A DNA stretch of 64,000 nt from Aculops lycopersici (Eukaryota > Arthropoda > Arachnida > Trombidiformes > Eriophyidae), in assembly GCA_015350385.1 (NCBI GenBank), contig WNKI01000005.1, positions 2,254,698 through 2,318,697 on the forward strand, written 5' to 3'. The notes below the pieces were generated by a model. It ran no database searches. It was given only the letters and a program-made list of their open reading frames with translations, and had not been told where the DNA came from. Positions within the stretch are counted from its first letter, which is position 1. Each line of letters begins with the position of its first letter. Below are positions 54,148 to 64,000 of the stretch, in pieces. The position numbers were made by a program, and so were the translations under genes.

Positions 54148-57100
54148 AGCTGTGCCACTGTGTGTGGGAGAGTCGGCCCAAAGTTGTGTGTGCAGCATAA
54201 CGCAAGCCCGCACAACCACCTAGCGATGTGATGATGTGTATAAGTCCGGCCAGTTTGTGTGTGAGTTTGGGGCGCGCTGGCGCACTAGTCTCTTTGTGCA
54301 TCCGATCAGGGAGCGACCCTATGCGCCGCTCAAACCATCCATCTCTCGCAAACTTTGCCACTCGCTTGTGTGCTACGTGCGTCTCTAGCGTATTTTCCCC
54401 TTCTCTCTATCGGTGTAACTTTTTGCCGTTTGCACTCCACTCCACTCCACAACATTTATATATATATATATAAATGTGGCGAGCGCGTGTGTTGGCCTCG
54501 TTCCTCTTACCGCCTCTGATGTTGCCTTTTCATTGAGAGACCGACTCACTTCTACTGCTTCTCCAATACGCAACCATGTCTTGCTGGTCGTTGTGCTAGT
54601 TGCTGCCGTTGTCGTTGACTGATTCACTTAATTGTGTGTGCAGATCTCAAGCCTACTCTAAGTTTCTCAACGAGCCCATTGGACCCATTGGACCCACTCG
54701 TCATCGAGTATTGTGGACAAGCGAGTCCATCGAGCGAGCAACTCGATAGACTCTATGACGACGGCTACGATTACCACTGCGACTGCAAAAACACCGAAAA
54801 CTACAAGTGAGATGGAGGAAGTCAAAGAAAGTTGCGCAATATTTGACTGTTGTTGTCCCACTACTGGCCAAGGCAACAAAGTGATTGTCATCGCGGCCAC
54901 GGCGTTGAACGTGCTCGCCCAAATCTAACCCAGAGAGAAAGCGTTCTAGCAGCAACCCGGCTGGAGCTGGCTTTAGCTGGCACGACAAGCGGATGTGCCT
55001 GAGTGGGTGTGCAAGCGGCGCCGGTGGCAAGCGAGAGCCTCGGTAGGCCACATAAGCAAGCTAGCCTTTGCCGGCAACGTTGCTACCGATCGACATTACA
55101 GTTGCCGCCACCGCCACCACCACCACCATTGTAAGGGTAGTCTTTGCTTCGTTTTGGCCATCTATCTAGCCTCCGGTTTCCAGTGCTATTCTCTGTTAGA
55201 GCCACAACCACGCCACCAGCAGCAAAAGGAGCAGCACGCGCTAATGGATTAACGAGGGACAACATTGTCGTCGACGGCAAAGTCGCTCGCCACCAGCTAG
55301 TGGCTGCCCAGAATCCAGACAGACGAGGGCGACAAGTCGACGCCGCTGCGCTGCTCTCTCTTATACTTTCCTCCGCCATTAGCCTGACCAACCCACCAAA
55401 CAATCACTGATTTGAGTCCACCACCACTACCACCAAGCGCCAGTCTCCAAACATGGTAAGCTCATTGGAATAGTTCAAGTTGGAGTTCGGATAGTAAAAC
55501 GCGATGCATAACCAAACGGTGGCAGTAACTAGCACACAATGCGAACAAACACAATTCCACTCAGTGGACACCCAATACTCGCCTCCAAAGAAGCTCCTCT
55601 TTGTAGTGAGCGATTGGTTTTGGGCCGGATGTTGCATTGATGCTCTAGCTTCTGGGGCTTGGCTAGTTTGTCGTCCTGCTAGTTAACGGCCTATTCTTAG
55701 TTGCACAACGTTATCTCTATTTCGTTGCGCACGATTTTGGTTTGGCGCTTTTGAGCTGAACAAATAGCTGACTGTACATGGAGGCGCGAGCGGCGATGTT
55801 GTTGCTAGTGGCTAACTTTAGCTGGCCACAAACCGCCCACTTCGAAGCCGACGCATCACGCTATGCCGTCCATATATTTATACATGTATATACTTGCTCT
55901 CATGCAGCATGACCCAGAGTGACGTAAGTTGAGTATTCATTGCCATTGCAATTGTGTCTCTCCCATTCGCTATTTTTCTACAGAGTCAAGTGGTTTTTTT
56001 TAAACTGAGACCGACTTATATTGCAAAAACTACGAACAAATGAGAGGGAAAAGGCTACACGTGGAGGAGCTCAAAAGGAGCGCGAGAGGCGACAAAGACT
56101 ATGGCAACCAGGAAACCAAATCGACTTCGCAACTCTCCAAATCGGTCTGGCTAAAGTTTGAGTTTCGAGTGGCACCTTAGTGGTTGTTGCTATAATGGGA
56201 AGCCTTTTGGTTTGCTAGTGTCCCAATTTCATGGAGCTCATAGACAACAACCGCATCCGCAGTAGCAATCGTTGTAGCAACCACCGACTGCCACAACGTT
56301 GATCTAGCAGCAGCAAAAATTCACCTCCACTCCGTGGGCAATGATACCCCCGAGTGACGGTACTTCGTCTGCTCACTCACTCACCAGCCAGTTAGATGGC
56401 CAGCTAGCTAGCTTGCGGGTTGGCTGGCGAACTCATTCGTTGCCAATCCAAATTCCCAATTTCAATCGTGATCTTAGAGGATGCGCCGCAGTGGCAGCGT
56501 CGGCAACTGCAAAGTCGCTAGGTGCTGAACAGCCGTCGCGCTTTGGTGCGCCTAGCGGCGCGCACTGTGCTTGCAAGCTTACCACAATCGCGACGTGCAA
56601 AGAGCAGTTTTGTCCGCTCACCCAGTTTTCTCTCCCCCTACTTCCCCAAAATCTCGTCTACTTGTCTCGCACTTAAAGCGCTAATGCAGAGAAGCTCTAG
56701 TCTAGATTGAATCGTCTGACTGACAAGCCGAGCCACCGTCGTGGTCGACGCTGCCGCCTACGAGCACGACAAAAGTTGACGAGTTGCCCTCGCTTCTTAC
56801 GCCCAACCAAATGTCGGGTTCCCCGAAAACCATGCAAGTGCTCGCGGTTGGGAGTCGGGAAAGCGATGAAACCTCGAGGAGAGCGGCGGCGGCTGTAGTG
56901 GTAGGCGCTTAAGTAGCGCATGAAAGAGGGAGCATCCGGTTGGTGGGGCGCACCAAAAGCTGACTGCCTTCAGTGCTGCAGTTTCCCAACCAATGGGTTT
57001 GTCTATTTTGCTGGCGCCTAGCTCCCTTCCGGTTAAATCTGACAAGTGGCAACGCCCGTCAGTAGAGGTCTCGGTGTCTATTTTCATCAACGGTTGTTGC

Positions 57101-60100
57101 CGCTTTCAGTAATTCTCTCTCACTCGTTGACTCTGACTTTTGGATCATAATCAAAATTTGCCACACTAATGTCTGCGGTTAGCTGGTGGGTTCCAGTTTC
57201 TTCGGCTCCGTTCTCGCCGAGTTACTGAATTACTTACAGCGACAGTTACAATGAAGTCTGGCGCTGACGTCGACAGTATTCAGTTTTATGATTTGGTTCC
57301 ACTGACTCAACGGCAGTGGAATAGTTATTTTCGTAATGACTACTACCATGTCGGTGCCAGCGAGTTGGGGAGTCATTGAGCCGACTGGCAAGCCCGCTCA
57401 TAATTGAATCTAGTTTGCGGCCACGTCGGTCGCCAGATTAAACTACGGATCGGCCCGCCATCTAGCACATGGTTCTTGTGGTAACTGACCCAACTTTAGT
57501 TGATTGGTGGTGTGATCGGCGTCGTTTAGCGATTGCAACTCGACACCGCAAGTCCAGAGAGTACTACTAATAGTGGTACAATCTTGCAATGATTGCCGCA
57601 GTTTTCTCGTGCACTCGACCATCTTGGCTGGTGATGGCACCAATCTGACTTATGAGTTACCACAGAAATGTTATCATGTAGTAGCATTGAATGATGGAAT
57701 ACGAACTGAACGTGGACGGCATATCTATACAATTTCACAAACTTTCAATGGTTAGCTTTGTCTCATCGTCAATAGTGTGGCTTGAATATCAACACCTGAA
57801 CTATGCTATTAGACTTGACAGAGTTTCGAGGACCAGTTTGTTGATACGAGCGTCTGGAATCATGAAAGTACCTACTGGCTACATGCTCATGCAAATGGCA
57901 AAATAGTTAAGAGTTAAGGCTTAAACTTGTTTCATCCGCTTTATTTCGGCCCAGGGCGAGGAATAAAAAGCAGACTGCGGAAATGAGTCGGCTCGTGCGG
58001 ATAGCTTCGAGAAAAACAACCATCAAACCCATAGGGTGCCCATGTGATCAGTAGCACTGAATCTATTCAATCGATCAGATGCATAACGACATGATGAGCC
58101 TACTGGTCCTGGGTCCCAAGTCGCCGCTGCTCGTCATTTCCGCTTCGTTCAGTACAAGGCATTTGCCGATAGAAGCACGCGTAATATGGCCCACCAGTCA
58201 ACAAGCTAGACCGCAAAACTCGTGGGCCCTTAAGGAGCAATAACCATTAACTGGTGCCTTGAGTGCTCGGAAGGCTAAAGCTCTGGTGGGCTAACTGGAT
58301 TGTGGTAGTAGTAGTAGTAGTGCTATACGGACACATAAGTAGAGGCGAATTAGCAAGCGGTCGTCTCGAGAGCATCAGCGGCACCATCGATGTCCGGTGC
58401 CGAGGGACTCGCATAACAATGTTACATAACTAGGCGGCAAAATTAGTGGCAATGTATGCGCTAGCTAGTTAGTTTGCCGCCGTTTCCGACGCCGCCCCCT
58501 TAGTTAGGCGGCAGTTGAATTAGCTAACCTTATACATTGGCGGTCAAATTGGAATAACAAGCTTATGGTACTCAACCAACAACGACCAAGAGGTTGGAGC
58601 GAAGACTCCGAAGCTCAGCAGGGTGACCAAAAAGCTAACAAGGTAACCAGTTTTGGAGCCTCGGCAATCGCCATGCCCTTTGCCGAGAGCACTTGGTCAG
58701 CTCGACATTAGCAGCAACGGAGTCGATGGCGCTGCGACAACTAGCCTACAGCCAGAACAATAACGGAGGGGCGGCTGTGCAAAGAATCGCTCATCGATAG
58801 CTCGACAAGCATCAGCCGACATTTCGAGGCCAAGGCGACTCAGTGGGTTTACCTGACATCTAAGCCTTAGGCAAGTGCGCGCTTAGCGGACCGGTAGCTT
58901 ACGCTGCCGCCGCCTCGCTTAATGGCCTTCGATTCCAGGTCCTAGTAGAGGGTTAAGGTAAGGGTACAGGTGGTGGTGGTGGGGGGTTAAGGTAGGTGGC
59001 GGTCGTGGTGGAATTAAGTATTCCGAGAGCGTGGGCTTATTTTTCTCCTTCCGGTAGAAAGGTGAAGCAACGAGGACGAGAGCGACAACAATCGCCTCGC
59101 AATCTTCCAGTTAGCTAGCAAGCTAGTTGGCCAGGCAATTTCTTTCTACCTCCCCTCTCATCGTCCACTTTGACCGTTTACCAATTATAATCAGCCAACC
59201 AGATTGTATTGCCCCAAGTTGAGTTGGCGTTAAAACCGTCGAGTTTTCTTGGCGAAATTACAAACACAAACCTGGTGTTGTGCGTCTCCTAGTGCATTCT
59301 CATCTGAGAGGGCACACAGGATGGCGACATGGTCACCATCTACCTGAAATAAAAGGTCGATGAAAATTTATTAGAACACGTACAAAATGTTACCTGGCTG
59401 ATGATGCACTGGCAGGCTATTTATCTAGAATTTGATTTTACCTTTGGCTAGGAAAACAGCAGGGAGATGCTGTGATAGAGGCTAAGTCGATTTGAATCGT
59501 GACTCAATCGATGCTGACGATGATGATAAGATGTCTTCACGAATTAATCGACTGGTCAAAATTTGCATCTTGGGATTGGCTCGTATTTTGACTCTGCCAC
59601 TTTTGTGCGAGCGGTGGGCTCAGTGGCGCCACCGAGCGTCTAAAAAACTAATTTTGGAAAGTTCAGCGAGCTCTTGTGAGATTTTTACGTGCGCAAACAT
59701 TTGCGCCTGTCCGTTTGTCTCTTTGCTTAGGTTCGTTTGTGTGCACGTTCGTCAACACAAACCCAACAACTCTCGAGTCTCTCTCTCTCTCTCTCGAGTT
59801 GAGGATCTTGCATAGAGCGAGCACATCAAATGCGAGCACAATTTTCAAGCAGCCAGTTGGGCGCTCAGGCAGACAGACAGTCGGACATTACTTGCGAGCG
59901 CGGTGCAGAAGCGGCGGCAATGCAGTAGTACAACGATACCATCGGTAGCGATGGCGCCACAGTGCAAGTTTCTCATTTTGGCCGCAGCCAGTGAGAGCGA
60001 GTGCGTGTGCCCGTCTGTCGGCTCGTCCGTGCGTGCGTCTTTGTGCGTGCGTCTCTTTGGAGCACCCGAAACTGCAGGCTGATTTTGGTAGTATTTCTCA

Positions 60101-60773
60101 ACGTCGCTGTGCTGCTCCTGCTCCTGCAGCTCTTGTCTCCGGTCGTCCTCGATGCAGCTAACTTATCGACACAGTGAGAATTTTCACCATTCGCCGCCGC
60201 CGCAACTCCTGTAGCCTTTGCCACTCGAGGAACCACACAAACTGCAGTGCAGTCTGAAGCTTGTGTTTCCCATCAGTGAAAAAGTGCTGCTGCTTCTGCA
60301 GCTATCGTTGCTAGTCTGCCACTGCCAGACTGTTGGTCTGTTGGACGGCAGCGAGAACGACGACTACTACTATCATCGAAGAAAATAAATTTTATTATTA
60401 TTTGTCTACATGTCTAAATGGATAAACTCAAACTGCTTACCACCATATTCTAAAACATATCCCCCCCCCAAATCTAATTCATATTCGATAGCTTCTATTC
60501 GACATTTTGAGCAATCATAAGCTAAGAGTCACATGATTTGTTGTTGTAACAATTGCTGGCCAATGTGAGACCCGCTGGACCTGAAAGATATTAGTAGTTT
60601 TGTGGTTATATTATTATCATCACATCATCATTATTATTACTAAGTCTCCTCTTATCTTCTCATAGATTTATATACATTAACATATATACACATACACATA
60701 TATACTAGCTCGTCTCTTTCTTCATGCTAGTGGATGATATTCGAGTGACGTGAAAACATATTGTCACAACACC
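53306..60773. promoter_or_regulatory. 7.5-kb gene-free block between NCKX and BRE1
   Basis: Divergent genes flank the largest gap in the window. I find no homologous coding frame. It contains (CA)n at about 53882-53895, (GT)n at about 54117-54148, a short TATA run at about 54456-54471, (TAG)n near 58303-58322, GGT repeats near 58967-58985 and a CT run near 59780-59797. Much of 54-60 kb is richer in G+C than the gene-dense part, as are the other divergent upstream gaps. Untranslated exons of either neighbour could lie here but cannot be fixed from sequence alone. Confidence 0.45.
54117..54148. repeat. (GT)n microsatellite
   Basis: Nearly uninterrupted GT dinucleotide run of about 30 bp in the NCKX upstream region. 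Confidence 0.9.
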
Positions 60774-62963
60774 ATGGCAGCCTCACCGGTAACTAAAAAG
60801 ATCCGGCTCGAGCCAAAGCCAATGCCCGTCTCATCGGAGGAGGAGTTAAGTTTGATTACATTAAGGGAACAAAATAGAAAATTAAGTAACAATCATAACC
60901 ACCGGCTTAAAATTGAATCAGATCTTAGAAAACGGATTGAACAGTTGGAGGATACGTTAAAACAATGCGAAGATAAGGAACCAGAGAACCAGTTAACAGT
61001 TGTTAATGAGGATCTTAGAAATCGTGTTGATGAGCTGGAATTTGAACTGAATAAGAGTAGATTAAATGAAAGAAGGTTGGCTGATGATCTCGATCGTATC
61101 AATAGCGAATTCAATGAAATGAGGAAAAAATCAAACACATCATCAACTTCAACTTTACACCATCAAACAAATTCAGACAGTATTAGAAATTCAACTAGTG
61201 ATCAGCATCACCATCAAAATCAGCTTGGAAACTCGACTAATTCTTCGACAAACTCCAATGCTATTGATGGCGAATTGACTGGAAAATTTATATTAGCGAA
61301 CTCATCCATAACACAACACACCTCAGACACGGAAATGTTAGTGTCGAATCAAGCCAAAGCCATCCAAGAGCTAGAACTCAAATTAGCTGAGCAACTTGAG
61401 CTAGCCACAAATAGGTTAAAAGAATTAGAAAACCTCACCGAGCAACATACAGAGGCTATTTTAACTATCGATAGGCTAAAGAGCGATGCCAAATGTATCC
61501 CAAAAGAGGTTATATTAGAGTCATCGGAATATAAAACTCTACAAAGTCATTTCAGCGTTCTCTATAATGAGGCAACTCAACTGAAAACTCAGCTCGTCGA
61601 ATCGAGAGCACTCATCGTCGAGATGAAAACAACCCATGCTAGACATATCGAACGTATGGAACACGAGGAGATCAAGGTTATCAGAGATTTACGCACCAAA
61701 ATCAATGAATTAACAGGCAATTATCATGAGTACAAGAACAAGTTCAATAATTTACAGTTAGATCATGAGGAGCTCAAGAAAACTCATGAACAAACTCTTA
61801 AATTGGACTTAGAACTCAAACGATCTGTTCAAGGTTACAAGGTGCAAGTGCAACAGAAAAACAATGATATAGGCAGGCTCAAGCGACTCCTGGAAGAGGC
61901 CAAGCGAGAGAGGCATCACAACGATAGCAAATCAGCATCTCATGCGACAAATAATGGCGATAATCTCAACAATAGTGTCACAAATCACTCAACATCAACA
62001 AATACTACGAATAGTCCGTCAAAGCCCCAATCTAACAAATCAAGCTCGTCTTCAAATGCGCCAACAAATGCAGTTGCAGGTGTCAAATTAGAGCCAACAA
62101 CAAACAATTCCGTTTCAAACAATCACTCGCCTCCCCACAAGAAAATTTTAGAACTGAAAGAGGTTATACACCAACTACAACGGCAACTGGAAAAGACCAA
62201 GGGTGAAGAGGAAGCTCTTATGCAAGATCTCGATGTTACTGGACAAGCCTACGAGGATGTGCAGGACCAAAATTCAAGGCTATTGGAGCAGTTGGAGGAG
62301 AAAGACGATGCTAATTTTAAACTCATGTCCGAGCATCTCAAGGCAAATGCTTTCAAAAACCATCTCAATGAAGAAAAACAACAAATGGAGGAGCATAGAG
62401 AGGAACTTATGAAACGTATCGCAGCTCAGAATATTGCCGAGAAAAATCTCTCGGAAAAAATCAAGTTATTACAAGAGAACATGTCGACTCTTGAAAAAGA
62501 ACTCGAGATTCGTAATAATATCAATGATGCCTACAAGCAAGAGAAGCTAGAGCTGAATCAACAACTAGCCGAGCTCAAGTTAGAAAAAGATAAGGTTATG
62601 AACCACCTAGAGCAGATACAAAGGATCCTAAACGAAAGAACTTCCACCCTAACTCACGAGTCTTTCAAAAATAAGCGTTTAATTGAGGAACTAGAATCTC
62701 TGAAGAAGAAATACGAACGGGCTAATAAGTTGCAATCGGCAACAACACCTGACGAAGTGTTGATGGAAGAGATACGCGAATACAAGGAACAATTGACTTG
62801 CCCCTCGTGTAAGACGAAACCAAAAGATGCTGTTTTAACAAAATGTTTTCACGTTTTCTGCTTCGACTGCCTGAAAACACGTGTCGACACAAGGCAACGC
62901 AAATGCCCCAAATGTAATGCCCAATTTGGAGCTAATGATTTCCACCGGCTATATTTAGCTTGA
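60774..62963 (+). CDS. BRE1: BRE1 (RNF20/RNF40) E3 ubiquitin ligase, short form
   Basis: An intronless frame of 729 aa starting at ATG 60774 in a strong context (CACCATGGC). BRE1 monoubiquitinates histone H2B with the E2 RAD6 in the nucleus. The C-terminal RING (about 672-729) is nearly identical to the vertebrate one: CPSC, DAVLTKCFHVFCFDCLKTR, RKCPKCNAQFGANDFHR. The start (PVTKKIRLEP ... EEELSLITLREQNRKL) also matches the family N-terminus. The rest is coiled coil with Ser/Asn/Thr-rich breaks at about 120-180 and 380-455. Vertebrate and fly BRE1 have about 975-1044 aa; the segment around LLIVNRYWSQFDE, normally about 90 residues in, is not recognisable, so the N-terminal region is shortened. 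Confidence 0.92.
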   Translation: MAASPVTKKIRLEPKPMPVSSEEELSLITLREQNRKLSNNHNHRLKIESDLRKRIEQLEDTLKQCEDKEPENQLTVVNEDLRNRVDELEFELNKSRLNERRLADDLDRINSEFNEMRKKSNTSSTSTLHHQTNSDSIRNSTSDQHHHQNQLGNSTNSSTNSNAIDGELTGKFILANSSITQHTSDTEMLVSNQAKAIQELELKLAEQLELATNRLKELENLTEQHTEAILTIDRLKSDAKCIPKEVILESSEYKTLQSHFSVLYNEATQLKTQLVESRALIVEMKTTHARHIERMEHEEIKVIRDLRTKINELTGNYHEYKNKFNNLQLDHEELKKTHEQTLKLDLELKRSVQGYKVQVQQKNNDIGRLKRLLEEAKRERHHNDSKSASHATNNGDNLNNSVTNHSTSTNTTNSPSKPQSNKSSSSSNAPTNAVAGVKLEPTTNNSVSNNHSPPHKKILELKEVIHQLQRQLEKTKGEEEALMQDLDVTGQAYEDVQDQNSRLLEQLEEKDDANFKLMSEHLKANAFKNHLNEEKQQMEEHREELMKRIAAQNIAEKNLSEKIKLLQENMSTLEKELEIRNNINDAYKQEKLELNQQLAELKLEKDKVMNHLEQIQRILNERTSTLTHESFKNKRLIEELESLKKKYERANKLQSATTPDEVLMEEIREYKEQLTCPSCKTKPKDAVLTKCFHVFCFDCLKTRVDTRQRKCPKCNAQFGANDFHRLYLA

Positions 62964-63058
62964 AGATTTAAACGTAAAATTATTTAAATGTACACCCAAC
63001 AGGCGACGACCATACATGGCGTTGGAGATAAAGTGATAAACATACTTTTTTAACTTTT

Positions 63059-63496
63059 CTACAAAAACCAACCAGGTGCATTTGGTACACTCGGGTTCCT
63101 CGTTCTTCCCTTTTCTAATTCCCTTCTCGTTCTTTCCATGTCCGAAACTTCCTCCTTGAACTTTTTTTCCGGGAACAGTTCTGGCCATTCAAATGTTTGA
63201 CCGACTGGCAGTGTTATATGCACAATTTTGTAATCAAAGCCTTTGGCCAGTCCCTCTGGCACTTGCGATATGGGGCCAGCCATGATCTTCGATCTAACAC
63301 CAGCCACCGGAACTTTGTAAATCTTCTCCAAATAGTTCTTAACATCCCAATCCGTCATCCGTGGGTCTACCTTAAAAGTTACTGTGTTGTTTGGCATAGG
63401 ATTTTTCGGTCGGATCATGGTCATCTTCCAATCAGGCAGGTATATCCTAAGCTGGGGATTGCCCTTAACAAACCTTGGATAGAATCTCGAGGACAT
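63059..63496 (-). CDS. MRPL23: Mitochondrial ribosomal protein L23 (uL23m)
   Basis: A single exon of 145 aa. MRPL23 is a large-subunit protein near the exit tunnel of the mitochondrial ribosome. Conserved features are GNPQLRIYLPDW near the start, MTDWDVKNYLEKIYKVPV, VRSKIM and GQTFEWPELFPEK. The size is about that of the human protein (153 aa). Its stop lies 95 bp from the BRE1 stop, so the 3' ends are convergent and the UTRs probably overlap. The upstream gap to the next gene is 259 bp. Confidence 0.93.
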   Translation of the reverse strand: MSSRFYPRFVKGNPQLRIYLPDWKMTMIRPKNPMPNNTVTFKVDPRMTDWDVKNYLEKIYKVPVAGVRSKIMAGPISQVPEGLAKGFDYKIVHITLPVGQTFEWPELFPEKKFKEEVSDMERTRRELEKGRTRNPSVPNAPGWFL

Positions 63497-63755
63497 TTCT
63501 ATTGATTTATGGGCTATTTAATGAATAGCAGATGGTAAAAGTCGTTTGATAGTACAACTCGTCTGAGACTAGGACAAGCACTGGGTCTCAAATCAAAATA
63601 AACAAGCCGAAAAAGCGTGATCAAGAGTGGGGGCGCTGCGATCGCCTTCGAGACAGCATCGCACCCACGTGCTCATCCTCACATTCACTCTCAAGTGAAA
63701 GGATCTCTCATTCTGTACTTGAATCAGTGCTAATTATTTAATTATCTCGATCATC
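63497..63755. promoter_or_regulatory. Short bidirectional promoter region, MRPL23 / Pol5-like gene
   Basis: Divergent starts 259 bp apart imply shared promoter DNA. A compact arrangement like this is common for housekeeping genes. No TATA box is evident. Confidence 0.45.
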
Positions 63756-64000
63756 ATGGAAAGACCTTTTAAGAAACCACGAGTAAAGAAGGCGAAGATG
63801 GAAAACGAGGAGCCGAGGGAGCATCGTGATATTGCTAAGATAGACAAGACGATATTAGATAACTTTTATAAACTCGTACACGCTCAAACTAATGTTAGAC
63901 TCACAGCCGCCGCATCAACCTTCAAAATTTTGCAAGCTATGAAGAAGAATAGAAAGGAGCTATTCAATGAGAATCTGAACTATTGTGTAGATCGTTTAGT
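63756..64000 (+). CDS. Start of a Pol5/MYBBP1A-like nucleolar protein (partial)
   Basis: The frame opens at ATG 63756 and runs past the window end; 81 residues are visible. It starts with a Lys/Arg-rich stretch (MERPFKKPRVKKAKM) followed by helices with LDNFYKLVHAQTNVRLTAAA and LNYCVDRLV. This resembles the start of the DNA polymerase phi / MYBBP1A family (pattern ILxxFxxLxxxxxxxRLxAAxxL ... Y.xxRLV), which act in the nucleolus in rRNA gene transcription and ribosome assembly. Only the first helices are seen, so the call is tentative. Confidence 0.5.
   Translation, partial: MERPFKKPRVKKAKMENEEPREHRDIAKIDKTILDNFYKLVHAQTNVRLTAAASTFKILQAMKKNRKELFNENLNYCVDRL

Noticed and set aside
55083..57090. 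Several open frames of 60-110 aa in the NCKX-BRE1 gap
   Set aside because: They overlap one another on both strands, reflect G+C-rich composition and have no homology or splice support.
1..64000. tRNA genes, CRISPR arrays, transposase or reverse transcriptase genes
   Set aside because: I looked for tRNA B-box motifs, regular short repeats and transposon protein motifs and saw none convincing; a tRNAscan or repeat-library search would be decisive.

Overview
This is nuclear DNA from an animal, most likely an arthropod and plausibly a compact-genome chelicerate such as a mite. The evidence is bilaterian gene content (neurobeachin, NCKX, CABLES, MOSPD2, synergin-gamma and UBAN/TNIP-type genes), spliceosomal introns that are few and mostly 80-370 bp with GTAAGT donors, box C/D snoRNAs inside ribosomal-protein introns, and AATAAA signals close to stop codons. 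The placement is inferred from content and was not tested by search. No bacterial operons, viruses or CRISPR arrays are visible.

Layout. 0-14 kb: the 3' part of an SLC36 amino-acid transporter (+), a CDKL kinase (-), CABLES (-), RpL3 (-) with two intronic snoRNAs, a small mitochondrial-type membrane protein (-), SAP30 (+) and a GALNT glycosyltransferase (-). 14-31 kb: MOSPD2 (-), SIRT6 (+), two paralogous secreted Cys-rich proteins (-; one intronless, one with three introns, both exactly 256 aa), a compact synergin-gamma homologue (+), a tiny Asp/Trp/Gly-rich membrane protein (-) and a UBAN coiled-coil protein (-). 31-47 kb: an intronless neurobeachin of 3122 aa (-), head to head with phosphorylase kinase alpha (+). 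47-50 kb: non-coding DNA with a degenerate tandem repeat of period about 1.12 kb. 50-53 kb: an NCKX exchanger (-). 53.3-60.8 kb: a gene-free, probably regulatory block. 60.8-64 kb: a short BRE1 homologue (+), MRPL23 (-) and the start of a Pol5/MYBBP1A-like gene (+).

The genes are mostly unrelated housekeeping and neuronal/signalling genes and form no pathway cluster. Three are chromatin factors: SAP30 (Sin3/HDAC), SIRT6 (NAD deacylase) and BRE1 (H2B ubiquitin ligase). The only apparent local family expansion is the secreted Cys-rich pair. Several conserved proteins carry clade-like changes: insertions in the CDKL activation loop, SIRT6 and the SLC36 loop, a lost motif in PHKA, and shortened BRE1 and synergin. 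CDS starts below are placed at ATG codons, and exon joins were read by eye from splice motifs, frame and homology.
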